Counted from the stretch's first letter, positions 1 through 5,248 are shown. The stretch is DNA of 5,248 nucleotides from an uncultured Opitutaceae bacterium (GCA_937128785.1 CAKZMS010000608.1:1-5248); one strand, 5' to 3'. The notes: generated by a model not told the origin, from the sequence alone. Translations and numbers: made by a program.

Positions 1-743
<743 letters not shown>

Positions 744-774
744 GAGTTCTGAACCTAGTGATTCATGAACTACT

Positions 775-797
775 GGTAAGTTACCTAAGTAACTACC
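775..797 (-). other. Hairpin in the 16S rRNA leader, near the mature 5' end
   Basis: An imperfect inverted repeat lies about 30 bases upstream of the mature 16S end. On the + strand AGTTAC (779-784) pairs with GTAACT (789-794) around a four-base loop. GGT (775-777) and ACC (795-797) extend the stem past one bulged A. A folded element here fits a pre-16S leader structure, but its role in processing is inferred. Confidence 0.45.
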
Positions 798-822
798 AAT
801 GTGTTATTTATTTTGGAATATG

Positions 823-843
823 TTGATTGGGGGTCCCAATCAA
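823..843 (-). other. Perfect 9-bp hairpin in the 16S rRNA leader
   Basis: TTGATTGGG (823-831) and CCCAATCAA (835-843) form a perfect 9-bp stem around a three-base loop. It lies between the boxA-like site and the 16S 5' end, so it would be part of the precursor rRNA. No U-tract follows it in the leftward direction, so it is unlikely to be a terminator. A processing or folding element of the leader is the most likely explanation. Confidence 0.55.
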
Positions 844-856
844 TCGCACAAAGTAA

Positions 857-869
857 TTTTCAAAGAGCC
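857..869 (-). promoter_or_regulatory. boxA-like rRNA antitermination site
   Basis: Read on the minus strand the sequence is GGCTCTTTGAAAA, very close to the rrn boxA core TGCTCTTTAACAA that binds NusB and S10. It lies about 115 bases upstream of the mature 16S end and immediately downstream of a boxB-like hairpin. That order, boxB then boxA, is the one seen in E. coli rrn leaders. The sequence match is direct; the function is inferred from family knowledge. Confidence 0.7.
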
Positions 870-885
870 TCTCCGTTTCCGGAGA
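870..885 (-). promoter_or_regulatory. boxB-like hairpin with GNRA tetraloop in the rRNA leader
   Basis: On the minus strand TCTCCG-GAAA-CGGAGA folds into a 6-bp stem capped by a GAAA tetraloop, a stable GNRA-type loop. It directly adjoins the boxA-like site on its downstream side, matching the boxB-boxA arrangement of rrn antitermination leaders. Confidence 0.6.
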
Positions 886-987
886 AAGACGATCACCAAA
901 CCAACCTGAATTTTTTTCGTCAATACCTTTTCTGAACTTTTTTCAGCACAGGGTTAACAAAACTTATCGAAGCCGGTTTTCAATGAA

Positions 988-1030
988 CGTCCCGCTCTCG
1001 TTTCAGTCGACCTGATCGTCGAGCGGGACG
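988..1030. repeat. 10-bp perfect inverted repeat (large stem-loop or operator)
   Basis: CGTCCCGCTC (988-997) and GAGCGGGACG (1021-1030) are perfect inverted copies separated by 23 bases. An inner short stem, TCAG (1003-1006) with CTGA (1012-1015), is also possible. The arms are GC-rich inside an AT-rich region, which makes them stand out. There is no T-tract on either side, so it does not look like an intrinsic terminator. It lies about 250 bases upstream of the 16S gene, in the early rRNA leader if transcription starts near 1082. Confidence 0.6.
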
Positions 1031-1088
1031 GCGAACCATGAAAATTGCCGACCCATGATCAAGCATTTTTAGAACAAAATTTGATATT

Positions 1089-1094
1089 ATTATA
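1089..1094 (-). promoter_or_regulatory. Candidate -10 box of a 16S rRNA promoter
   Basis: The minus strand reads a perfect TATAAT at 1094-1089 inside an AT-rich block. Transcription would begin near 1082, about 340 bases upstream of the mature 16S end, comparable to the distance of rrn P1 in E. coli. The matching -35 is poor at any normal spacing (best GTAAAA or AAAACA), so this is only a candidate. Confidence 0.35.
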
Positions 1095-1113
1095 TCTCAC
1101 TCACTATCATTGT

Positions 1114-1141
1114 TTTACATAGTTGTTTTCCTATGTATTAT
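1114..1141 (+). promoter_or_regulatory. Candidate sigma-70-type promoter toward accB
   Basis: TTTACA (1114-1119) and TATTAT (1136-1141) each match the consensus at five of six positions, with a 16-base spacer. This is the best rightward promoter-like sequence seen in the intergenic region. It would give an accB leader of about 450 bases. The region is AT-rich, so chance matches are possible. No better promoter was found close to accB. Confidence 0.4.
1116..1137. promoter_or_regulatory. Operator-like dyad overlapping the candidate accB promoter
   Basis: TACATAG (1116-1122) and CTATGTA (1131-1137) are perfect inverted copies separated by eight bases. The arms overlap the candidate -35 and -10 boxes, the typical placement for a repressor operator. 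The binding protein is unknown. Confidence 0.4.
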
Positions 1142-1263
1142 ATATTTGGATACGTTGATTTCGCTCGGCCTCTCCGAAAAACCCCCGACATTCAGGGAGA
1201 AAACACCGTTTTTGCGAATTCACCCGTGTCGATTAGCGCGACTAACCCTAATCCCATGTGACT

Positions 1264-1276
1264 CACCGGATCCGTG
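1264..1276. repeat. 13-bp direct repeat, copy 1
   Basis: The sequence CACCGGATCCGTG occurs here and again at 1477-1489, 213 bases apart. Its core, CGGATCCG, is an 8-bp palindrome, so each copy could also be a protein-binding site. The bases flanking the two copies differ. Confidence 0.65.
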
Positions 1277-1405
1277 GAGGCCTCGTCGCCCTCCGTGCAT
1301 CGTCGCAAACTCCATTGACCGATGAAATCCTGCTGAGCTTGCCCCACGTCGGTGGCCAAACACTGCCGGCCGACCACCACGAAACGGCCCAGCCATGATG
1401 GGCAA

Positions 1406-1451
1406 CCTCACAGATCTGAATCCTATTCCCGACCGAGGAGGATCTGTGGGG
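1406..1451 (+). other. Long stem-loop in the accB upstream region
   Basis: CACAGATC (1409-1416) pairs perfectly with GATCTGTG (1441-1448). The stem extends outward through one G-U pair and two C-G pairs to 1406 and 1451. After a small internal loop TCCT (1421-1424) pairs with AGGA (1436-1439). The shape is that of a structured leader RNA. It matches no riboswitch class that I recognise. Confidence 0.4.
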
Positions 1452-1476
1452 GCGGTGAGCGGTCTGAGTGGAGTTA

Positions 1477-1489
1477 CACCGGATCCGTG
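1477..1489. repeat. 13-bp direct repeat, copy 2
   Basis: This is the second copy of CACCGGATCCGTG. Its last base is also the first base of the 27-bp palindrome at 1489-1515, so the two elements touch. Confidence 0.65.
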
Positions 1490-1515
1490 ATTTTTGCCAA
1501 ATTTTGGCAAAAATC
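1489..1515. promoter_or_regulatory. Perfect 27-bp palindrome upstream of accB
   Basis: The arms GATTTTTGCCAAA (1489-1501) and TTTGGCAAAAATC (1503-1515) are perfect inverted copies around a single central T at 1502. It lies about 90 bases upstream of the accB start. The near-zero spacer suits a DNA site for a symmetric dimer better than an RNA hairpin. As RNA, a stem of about 10 bp with a 7-base loop is still possible. No U-tract follows, so a conventional terminator is unlikely. The regulator is unknown. Confidence 0.6.
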
Positions 1516-1604
1516 GGGGAAAACTTACCTGAAATAGCCCGAAAAAGGGCCCGAAACGGCAAAAAGGAGCGTTGCACCTTTGAATTGAAGTCTTTTTGAA
1601 CGCG

Positions 1605-2162
1605 ATGGGCCGAGAAGGGACTAACCCCTACCGATCCAGTAATTCAACCAAGGCATCCCTTTTGGACATCAAACAAATCAAACAGGTCATCGAGCTCATG
1701 AAACGAGCTGAACTGAACGAATTTTCCGTCGAGGAAGAGGGATTCAAACTTAAGATTCGCCGCGGCGCCGGAAAGACCAACGGCGGTTCGCGCAATTCAG
1801 TTCCCCCGTTTGTCGTCGCCGCGGATCCTGCCGCCCACGGCACGGTGGCACCCATGCCGGCCGCGGCTCCCGCCGCGGCAGCACCGGCCGCCGCACCGGC
1901 TCCCACCGAGGAGGAGGCCGGCATTTCCTTCATCAAAGCTCCGATGGTGGGCACTTTCTACAGCGCACCTTCCCCTGAATCCAAACCCTTCGTTGATGTC
2001 GGCGCCAAGATCTCCGAATCGACGGTCGTCTGCATTCTGGAGGCAATGAAGATCATGAATGAGATTCAGGCGGAGGCCAAAGGCACGATCGTCGAAGTTC
2101 TGGTCGAAGACGGCGATCCGATCGAATACGGGCAGAAGCTCTTTAAAGTGAAGACCGGGTAG
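1605..2162 (+). CDS. accB: Biotin carboxyl carrier protein of acetyl-CoA carboxylase (AccB)
   Basis: AccB carries the biotin that AccC carboxylates and that the carboxyltransferase then uses to make malonyl-CoA in the cytoplasm. From ATG at 1605 the protein has 185 residues (E. coli AccB has 156). Residues 20-53 are the conserved N-terminal helix and beta segment, starting [18 protein letters not shown]. Residues about 72-106 are an Ala/Pro-rich flexible linker. The biotinyl domain fills about 108-183. It contains the thumb-like [18 protein letters not shown] and the biotinylation motif EAMKIMNEI with Lys149 (codon 2049-2051). The start is uncertain. The first 19 residues have no family counterpart that I recognise. 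A TTG at 1662 would give a 166-residue protein beginning exactly where AccB proteins usually begin, with AAGG eight bases upstream; a TTG at 1596 is also in frame. accC follows after 67 bases. Confidence 0.96.
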   Translation: MGREGTNPYRSSNSTKASLLDIKQIKQVIELMKRAELNEFSVEEEGFKLKIRRGAGKTNGGSRNSVPPFVVAADPAAHGTVAPMPAAAPAAAAPAAAPAPTEEEAGISFIKAPMVGTFYSAPSPESKPFVDVGAKISESTVVCILEAMKIMNEIQAEAKGTIVEVLVEDGDPIEYGQKLFKVKTG

Positions 2163-2229
2163 AACCCCGTTCTCCAACCTATATCCGCCGACGTCTCGTT
2201 ACCCGGCACCATCCTTCGCCAATTTTCGT

Positions 2230-3600
2230 ATGATTCAAAAGGTCCTCATCGCCAACCGCGGTGAAATCGCACTTCGCATCGTTCGCGCCTGTCGTGAACT
2301 CGGCGTCAAATCGCTCGCCGTCTATTCGGAAGCCGACGTCCAGTCTCTCCACGTCCAGTTAGCCGACGAGGCGATCTGCATCGGAGGTCCCCGCAGTGCG
2401 GACAGCTACCTCAAAGCCGATCGAATCATCGCGGCCGCCGAAATTGCCGACGTCGATGCGATTCACCCGGGGTTTGGTTTCCTGTCTGAAAACGCGGAGT
2501 TCGCCGAACAGTGCGAGACCTGCAACATCAAGTTCATCGGGCCGCCCTCGGAGGCGATCCGCAACATGGGCGACAAGGCAGTCGCGAAGGAAACCGTCAA
2601 GAAGGCAGGCGTCCCCGTCGTTCCCGGATCAGATGGTCCAGTCGACGATGAGAAGGAGGCGATCAAACTGGCGCGCTCCATCGGCTATCCCGTCATCATC
2701 AAGGCCGTATCCGGTGGCGGTGGTCGCGGGATGCGAATTGCCCACAACGACGTTTCCTTCGCCAAGGAGCTTCGCGTCGCTCAGAACGAAGCGGAGAAAG
2801 CTTTCGGCGACGGTTCGGTTTACATCGAGAAGTATATCGCGAAACCCCGACATATCGAGTTCCAGATTCTGGCGGACGAGCACGGCAACATTATTCATCT
2901 CGGAGAACGCGATTGTTCCGTCCAGCGTCGCCATCAAAAACTGATTGAGGAGTCCCCTTCCCCATTTCTGATCGCCAACCCCGCCCTCCGCGAAGAGATG
3001 GGCAAGGCGGCTATTTTGGCGGCCAAGGCAGCCAACTATCAAAACGCCGGCACGGTTGAGTTCCTGGTCGATGCTCAGGGCAACTACTACTTTATCGAAA
3101 TGAACACCCGGATCCAAGTGGAGCATCCGGTGACTGAGGAAGTGACCGGCATCGACTTGATCAAGCAGCAGATCCTCATCGCCAACGGGGAGAAACTGGC
3201 GTTCAAGCAGGAGGACATCAAATTCGAGCGGCACGCCATCGAGTGCCGAATTAATGCAGAGGACCCCGCCCGAAACTTTGCCCCCTCGCCGGGCACCATC
3301 GGGCTGTATTACTCCCCCGGAGGCCACGGCGTTCGGGTGGACAGCCACGCTTACTCCGGATACCAAATCCCCCCGTACTACGATTCCATGATCGGCAAAT
3401 TGATCTGCTATGGCAAGACCCGGGAAATCGCGATCCAGCGGACCTACCGCGCTCTCAGCGAGTACCTGATTCGCGGAATCAAGACCACCATTCCGCTCCA
3501 CAAGGCGATCATGATGGACCCCGTTTTTATCGAGGGAAAAGCCACCACCGCCTACATGGAGGACTTCGCCAACCGCACGCCGGCGGAAATGTTCGAGTAG
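2230..3600 (+). CDS. accC: Acetyl-CoA carboxylase biotin carboxylase subunit (AccC)
   Basis: AccC uses ATP and bicarbonate to carboxylate the biotin on AccB, the first half-reaction of acetyl-CoA carboxylase. The 456-residue protein is full length (E. coli about 449). It opens with the biotin carboxylase N-terminal domain, [19 protein letters not shown]. The ATP-grasp domain includes Lys116, Lys158, the glycine-rich loop SGGGGRGMR (161-169) and HQK with Lys237. It also includes Glu277, Glu290 and the catalytic [10 protein letters not shown] segment with Arg294 and Glu298. The C-terminal domain follows, with Arg340 in ECRINAEDP and the conserved [15 protein letters not shown] (381-395). All residues known to be needed in E. 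coli AccC appear present. ATG at 2230 gives the usual N-terminus; no Shine-Dalgarno is visible. The shortness of the protein excludes pyruvate or multidomain acyl-CoA carboxylases, and the adjacent accB supports acetyl-CoA carboxylase. Confidence 0.98.
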   Translation: MIQKVLIANRGEIALRIVRACRELGVKSLAVYSEADVQSLHVQLADEAICIGGPRSADSYLKADRIIAAAEIADVDAIHPGFGFLSENAEFAEQCETCNIKFIGPPSEAIRNMGDKAVAKETVKKAGVPVVPGSDGPVDDEKEAIKLARSIGYPVIIKAVSGGGGRGMRIAHNDVSFAKELRVAQNEAEKAFGDGSVYIEKYIAKPRHIEFQILADEHGNIIHLGERDCSVQRRHQKLIEESPSPFLIANPALREEMGKAAILAAKAANYQNAGTVEFLVDAQGNYYFIEMNTRIQVEHPVTEEVTGIDLIKQQILIANGEKLAFKQEDIKFERHAIECRINAEDPARNFAPSPGTIGLYYSPGGHGVRVDSHAYSGYQIPPYYDSMIGKLICYGKTREIAIQRTYRALSEYLIRGIKTTIPLHKAIMMDPVFIEGKATTAYMEDFANRTPAEMFE

Positions 3601-3638
3601 AACTGCCCCGCCCGGCCACTCACCGACCCATAGAATGG

Positions 3639-3665
3639 CGCCGGCGCAGCCTTGCTTCGCCGGCG
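3639..3665 (+). other. GC-rich hairpin between accC and the Asp23-family gene
   Basis: Two copies of the self-complementary 8-mer CGCCGGCG lie at 3639-3646 and 3658-3665, separated by 11 bases. They can form a strong stem-loop just after accC. The sequence that follows, ATTGTTGCC, is only weakly T-rich, so full termination is doubtful. It may lower downstream expression, stabilise the upstream mRNA, or act as a processing point. Confidence 0.45.
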
Positions 3666-3689
3666 ATTGTTGCCTAACTCCCTGTCGTA

Positions 3690-4127
3690 ATGCAGTCGCC
3701 TGAGTTTCAATCCCCTCCCCGCTACGACGACCAACCCGATCTTGGAGACATCAAGATCAACCACAACGTCATCGCCGGAATCGTCCGGCTGGCGGCTTTG
3801 CAGGTGAAGGGTGTTTCCGGCGTTGGCGGCGGCATCGTCGATGGTATCGGTGAGATTTTCACCAAGAAAGATGCCGACAATCGCGGCGTGCGCGTGAACG
3901 AGTCGGAATCTGGTGCCTACGAAATCGAGCTGCGGATCATCGTCGCCTACGGCTCCGAGATCGGCCAGACGGCCTATGATGTCCAGGTCGATGTCCGCAA
4001 ACAGGTCATGGCGATGACGGGCAAAGAGGTGCAGAAAGTGGATGTCATCATCGAGGGCGTGCGTATTCCCGGTGACGCCAACCCCGAGGAAGACGATCTC
4101 TGGCCCGATCAAGCGGCCACGGACTAA
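3690..4127 (+). CDS. Asp23/Gls24 family (DUF322) protein, YqhY-like
   Basis: This 145-residue soluble acidic protein belongs to the Asp23/Gls24 family (DUF322). The family domain spans about residues 18-127. It starts with GDIKINHNVIAGIVRLAALQ, continues through VKGVSGVGGGI and GVRVNE, then the strand-forming YEIELRIIVAYG. It ends in a helix and strand, VDVRKQVMAMTGKEVQKVDV and IIEGVRI. The first 17 residues and the acidic tail after 127 look disordered. No membrane segment or signal peptide is seen. In B. subtilis the family member YqhY is encoded directly after accBC, and its loss selects mutations in acetyl-CoA carboxylase genes, so a role in adjusting that enzyme is plausible. Other family members act in cell-envelope stress. 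The gene starts 89 bases after accC and ends 14 bases before a membrane-anchored relative. ATG at 3690 has no Shine-Dalgarno. Confidence 0.9.
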   Translation: MQSPEFQSPPRYDDQPDLGDIKINHNVIAGIVRLAALQVKGVSGVGGGIVDGIGEIFTKKDADNRGVRVNESESGAYEIELRIIVAYGSEIGQTAYDVQVDVRKQVMAMTGKEVQKVDVIIEGVRIPGDANPEEDDLWPDQAATD

Positions 4128-4141
4128 ACCCTATTTCCATC

Positions 4142-4558
4142 GTGAGTTTCCTAACCGACTTTTGGTTCAGCTCCCCCATCACCACCATTCTGATCGGTGG
4201 GGGCTTGGCGCTGCTGTTGGTGTTGTTGCTTTTTCGTCAACCAAGGTCCCTGCCGCTGGCTTCCACCGAAAGCGGCAATCTCCTGATCTCACGACGGGCC
4301 CTGCACCGCATGGTCGAGGCCTGCTGTGAGCAAGTTCGGGGAGTGGTTTCGGCCAACGCCTCGATCACTATCCGCGGTGACCAGTTTAATACAAAACTGC
4401 GGTTGAAAGTTCGCCCGGAGGCCAAACTCGACGCGATCCAAGGCTACCTGACCCAGGAGATCACCAACATCTATCGGGAGAATCTGGGACTTTCCACGGA
4501 GATCGGACCGATCGAGCTCAAGGTCGTGGGTGTCATTCCGGCGGATCCCAGTTTCTAG
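4142..4558 (+). CDS. Small membrane-anchored protein with Asp23-like domain (AmaP-like)
   Basis: This 138-residue protein has one strong membrane helix at about residues 12-31 (PITTILIGGGLALLLVLLLF), followed by FRQPR, whose positive charge suggests the C-terminal part is cytoplasmic. A soluble domain at about 45-134 has the Asp23-like order of helix (ISRRALHRMVEACCEQVRGV), two strands (ASITIRGD, NTKLRLKVRP), helix (LDAIQGYLTQEITNIYREN) and strand (PIELKVVGV). This architecture resembles AmaP, which anchors Asp23 to the membrane in Staphylococcus aureus, although the S. aureus protein differs in length and sequence. It lies 14 bases after the Asp23-family gene, so the two are probably co-translated partners. 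The GTG start at 4142 is chosen because it places the membrane helix close to the N-terminus; no Shine-Dalgarno is visible. An adjacent Cys61-Cys62 pair is of unknown significance. Confidence 0.8.
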   Translation: MSFLTDFWFSSPITTILIGGGLALLLVLLLFRQPRSLPLASTESGNLLISRRALHRMVEACCEQVRGVVSANASITIRGDQFNTKLRLKVRPEAKLDAIQGYLTQEITNIYRENLGLSTEIGPIELKVVGVIPADPSF

Positions 4559-4613
4559 GCGCTCGGGCGCCCGTCCGTCACCTTACCGCGCCTGATCCTA
4601 GCCTACCCTCAGG

Positions 4614-5248
4614 ATGGAATTCAACCTTAGCGAATTCAATACGGCCTTCCCATGGTTCTTCCCACCGGTGGTTTTCGTTTTTGGAACCATGATTGGGAGT
4701 TTTCTGAACGTCGTGATATACCGGGTGCCCAAGGGCGAATCGATTGTTCATCCCGGTTCCCACTGTTCCTGCGGCCAGCCCATCGCCTGGTATGACAATA
4801 TCCCCATATTGAGTTGGTTCATCCTGCGGGGCAAAGCGCGGTGCTGCGGCCAACCCTATGCGTTCCGGTATGCCTTCGTCGAAATCCTGACCGGCGTCCT
4901 ATTTCTGGCGAGCTGGCTCAGCCACCCGCCTGCAGCGGCCCTTGCCGGCATGGTGATGCTGGCGATGTTGGTGGCCGCCACCTTCATCGATCTGGATCAC
5001 ATGATCATTCCTGACAGCATCACCATCTGGGGAACGGTGGGTGCAGTGATGATCTCGGCCCTCCTGCCGTCATTGCACGGCTTCGATACCGCCCCGCTCT
5101 ATGTGTTGGCCAGCATCCGAGCTGCCTTCACCGCCGTGATCGGAGCGCTGATTGGCTCTGCCCTGATCCTCTGGATCGGGCTGTTGGCGGAGGCCGTTTT
5201 GCGGAAGGAAGCCATCGGGTTCGGTGATGTGAAATTCATGGGGTTGAT
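4614..5248 (+). CDS. pilD: Prepilin peptidase / type IV leader peptidase (partial, runs off right edge)
   Basis: This is an inner-membrane aspartic protease of family A24, which cleaves the leader from type IV prepilins or type II secretion pseudopilins. The window holds the first 211 residues. Membrane helix 1 contains the conserved GSFLNVVIYRVP (28-39). The cytoplasmic N-terminal domain follows with NIPILSWFILRGKARC, then FRYAFVE. Both catalytic aspartates are present: Asp126 in FIDLDHMIIPD, and Asp205 in GFGD, the GxGD motif. The usual CxxC...CxxC zinc site is shortened to CxC (Cys51, Cys53) and CC (Cys77, Cys78). The gene starts 55 bases after the AmaP-like gene. ATG at 4614 is preceded by AGG only one base away, too close to act as a Shine-Dalgarno. 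The missing C-terminus prevents telling whether the N-methyltransferase function is intact. Substrate genes are not in view. Confidence 0.94.
   Translation, partial: MEFNLSEFNTAFPWFFPPVVFVFGTMIGSFLNVVIYRVPKGESIVHPGSHCSCGQPIAWYDNIPILSWFILRGKARCCGQPYAFRYAFVEILTGVLFLASWLSHPPAAALAGMVMLAMLVAATFIDLDHMIIPDSITIWGTVGAVMISALLPSLHGFDTAPLYVLASIRAAFTAVIGALIGSALILWIGLLAEAVLRKEAIGFGDVKFMGL

Larger units (their letters stand above)
744..1604. other. Divergent intergenic control region between 16S rRNA and accB
   Basis: This gap of about 860 bases separates the leftward 16S gene from the rightward accB gene. No tRNA and no convincing protein gene is visible in it. The first 400 bases are AT-rich and carry the rRNA leader signals and candidate promoters. 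From about 1180 to 1480 the base composition becomes GC-richer. This part holds a 13-bp direct repeat (1264-1276 and 1477-1489) and a long stem-loop (1406-1451), followed by a 27-bp palindrome (1489-1515). The short open frames here, on both strands, look like chance translations. The individual elements are listed separately. Confidence 0.8.

Noticed and set aside
895..924. TTGACG on the minus strand (924-919) as the -35 of a second rRNA promoter
   Set aside because: The -35 is good, but the bases 17-18 positions downstream (GTTTGG or TTTGGT) are not a credible -10, so no promoter is called.
1110..1325. Open frame of 71 codons on the + strand starting with TTG
   Set aside because: The start overlaps the AT-rich promoter block, there is no ribosome-binding site, and the sequence after residue 25 looks like random translation.
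1565..1569. AGGAG as the accB ribosome-binding site or that of a leader peptide
   Set aside because: It lies 35 bases before the ATG, and nearby TTG codons (1580, 1585) lead to stops within a few codons.
1220..1577. Two overlapping minus-strand frames of 96 and 104 codons in different phases
   Set aside because: They run through the palindrome, stem-loop and direct repeats, are rich in Arg and Ser as chance frames in GC-rich DNA often are, and show no domain or conserved motif.
744..1604. tRNA gene, CRISPR array or insertion sequence in the intergenic region
   Set aside because: No cloverleaf with a TTCRA-type arm, no regularly spaced repeats and no transposase fragment could be found.
1628..2177. 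Minus-strand frames opposite accB
   Set aside because: They are antisense shadows of accB; the Ala/Gly-rich or Arg/Gly-rich runs come from the Ala/Pro linker codons.
2629..3501. 290-codon minus-strand open frame opposite accC
   Set aside because: It is long, but antisense to a highly conserved gene whose codon bias keeps the opposite frame open. No family motif is seen.
3552..4112. 186-codon minus-strand frame opposite the Asp23-family gene
   Set aside because: It is an antisense shadow; the + strand frame has clear family sequence and fits the operon spacing.
4558..4571. Short GC hairpin GGCGC-TCGG-GCGCC after the AmaP-like gene as a terminator
   Set aside because: The stem is only 5 bp and no T-tract follows, so termination cannot be supported.
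4578..4853. Minus-strand 91-codon frame opposite the prepilin peptidase start
   Set aside because: The + strand encodes a well-recognised PilD N-terminus; the antisense frame has no support.

Overview
The window is most likely from a member of the Verrucomicrobiota. The best evidence is in the 16S rRNA gene at the left end, read on the minus strand. At 371-388 the + strand carries GCTGCCACCCGTAGGTGT, the exact sequence of probe EUB338-III, which was designed for Verrucomicrobiales; most bacteria have CTCCCGTAGGAG at this site. A class such as Opitutae is only a guess.

Layout: (1) 1-743 is the 5' part of a 16S rRNA gene on the minus strand, running off the left edge. (2) 744-1604 is a roughly 860-bp divergent control region without a convincing protein gene. 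Its left part is the rRNA leader, with a boxB-like hairpin, a boxA-like antiterminator and two more hairpins. Its centre is an AT-rich block with outward-facing promoter-like sequences and an operator-like dyad. Its right part would be the accB leader; it holds a 13-bp direct repeat, a long stem-loop and a perfect 27-bp palindrome. (3) 1605-4558 on the + strand holds four co-oriented genes: accB (biotin carboxyl carrier protein), accC (biotin carboxylase), an Asp23/Gls24 (DUF322) protein like B. subtilis YqhY, and a small protein with one membrane helix and an Asp23-like domain, resembling the anchor AmaP. (4) 4614-5248 is the start of a prepilin peptidase (PilD) gene that runs off the right edge.

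How the genes fit together: AccB and AccC form the carboxylating half of acetyl-CoA carboxylase, which supplies malonyl-CoA for fatty acid synthesis. The carboxyltransferase genes accA and accD are not in the window. Placing an Asp23-family gene directly after accBC matches the accB-accC-yqhY order of Firmicutes, where YqhY has been linked to control of acetyl-CoA carboxylase. The membrane-anchored partner that follows suggests an Asp23/AmaP-type module at the membrane. The prepilin peptidase belongs to a different process (type IV pili or type II secretion) and may or may not share the transcript.

There is no clearly new system here. The points most worth a second look are the accBC-Asp23-AmaP-like cluster in this phylum, the palindrome and repeats upstream of accB, the shared rRNA/accB promoter region, the shortened zinc-binding motif of the prepilin peptidase, and the absence of Shine-Dalgarno sequences before all five + strand genes.
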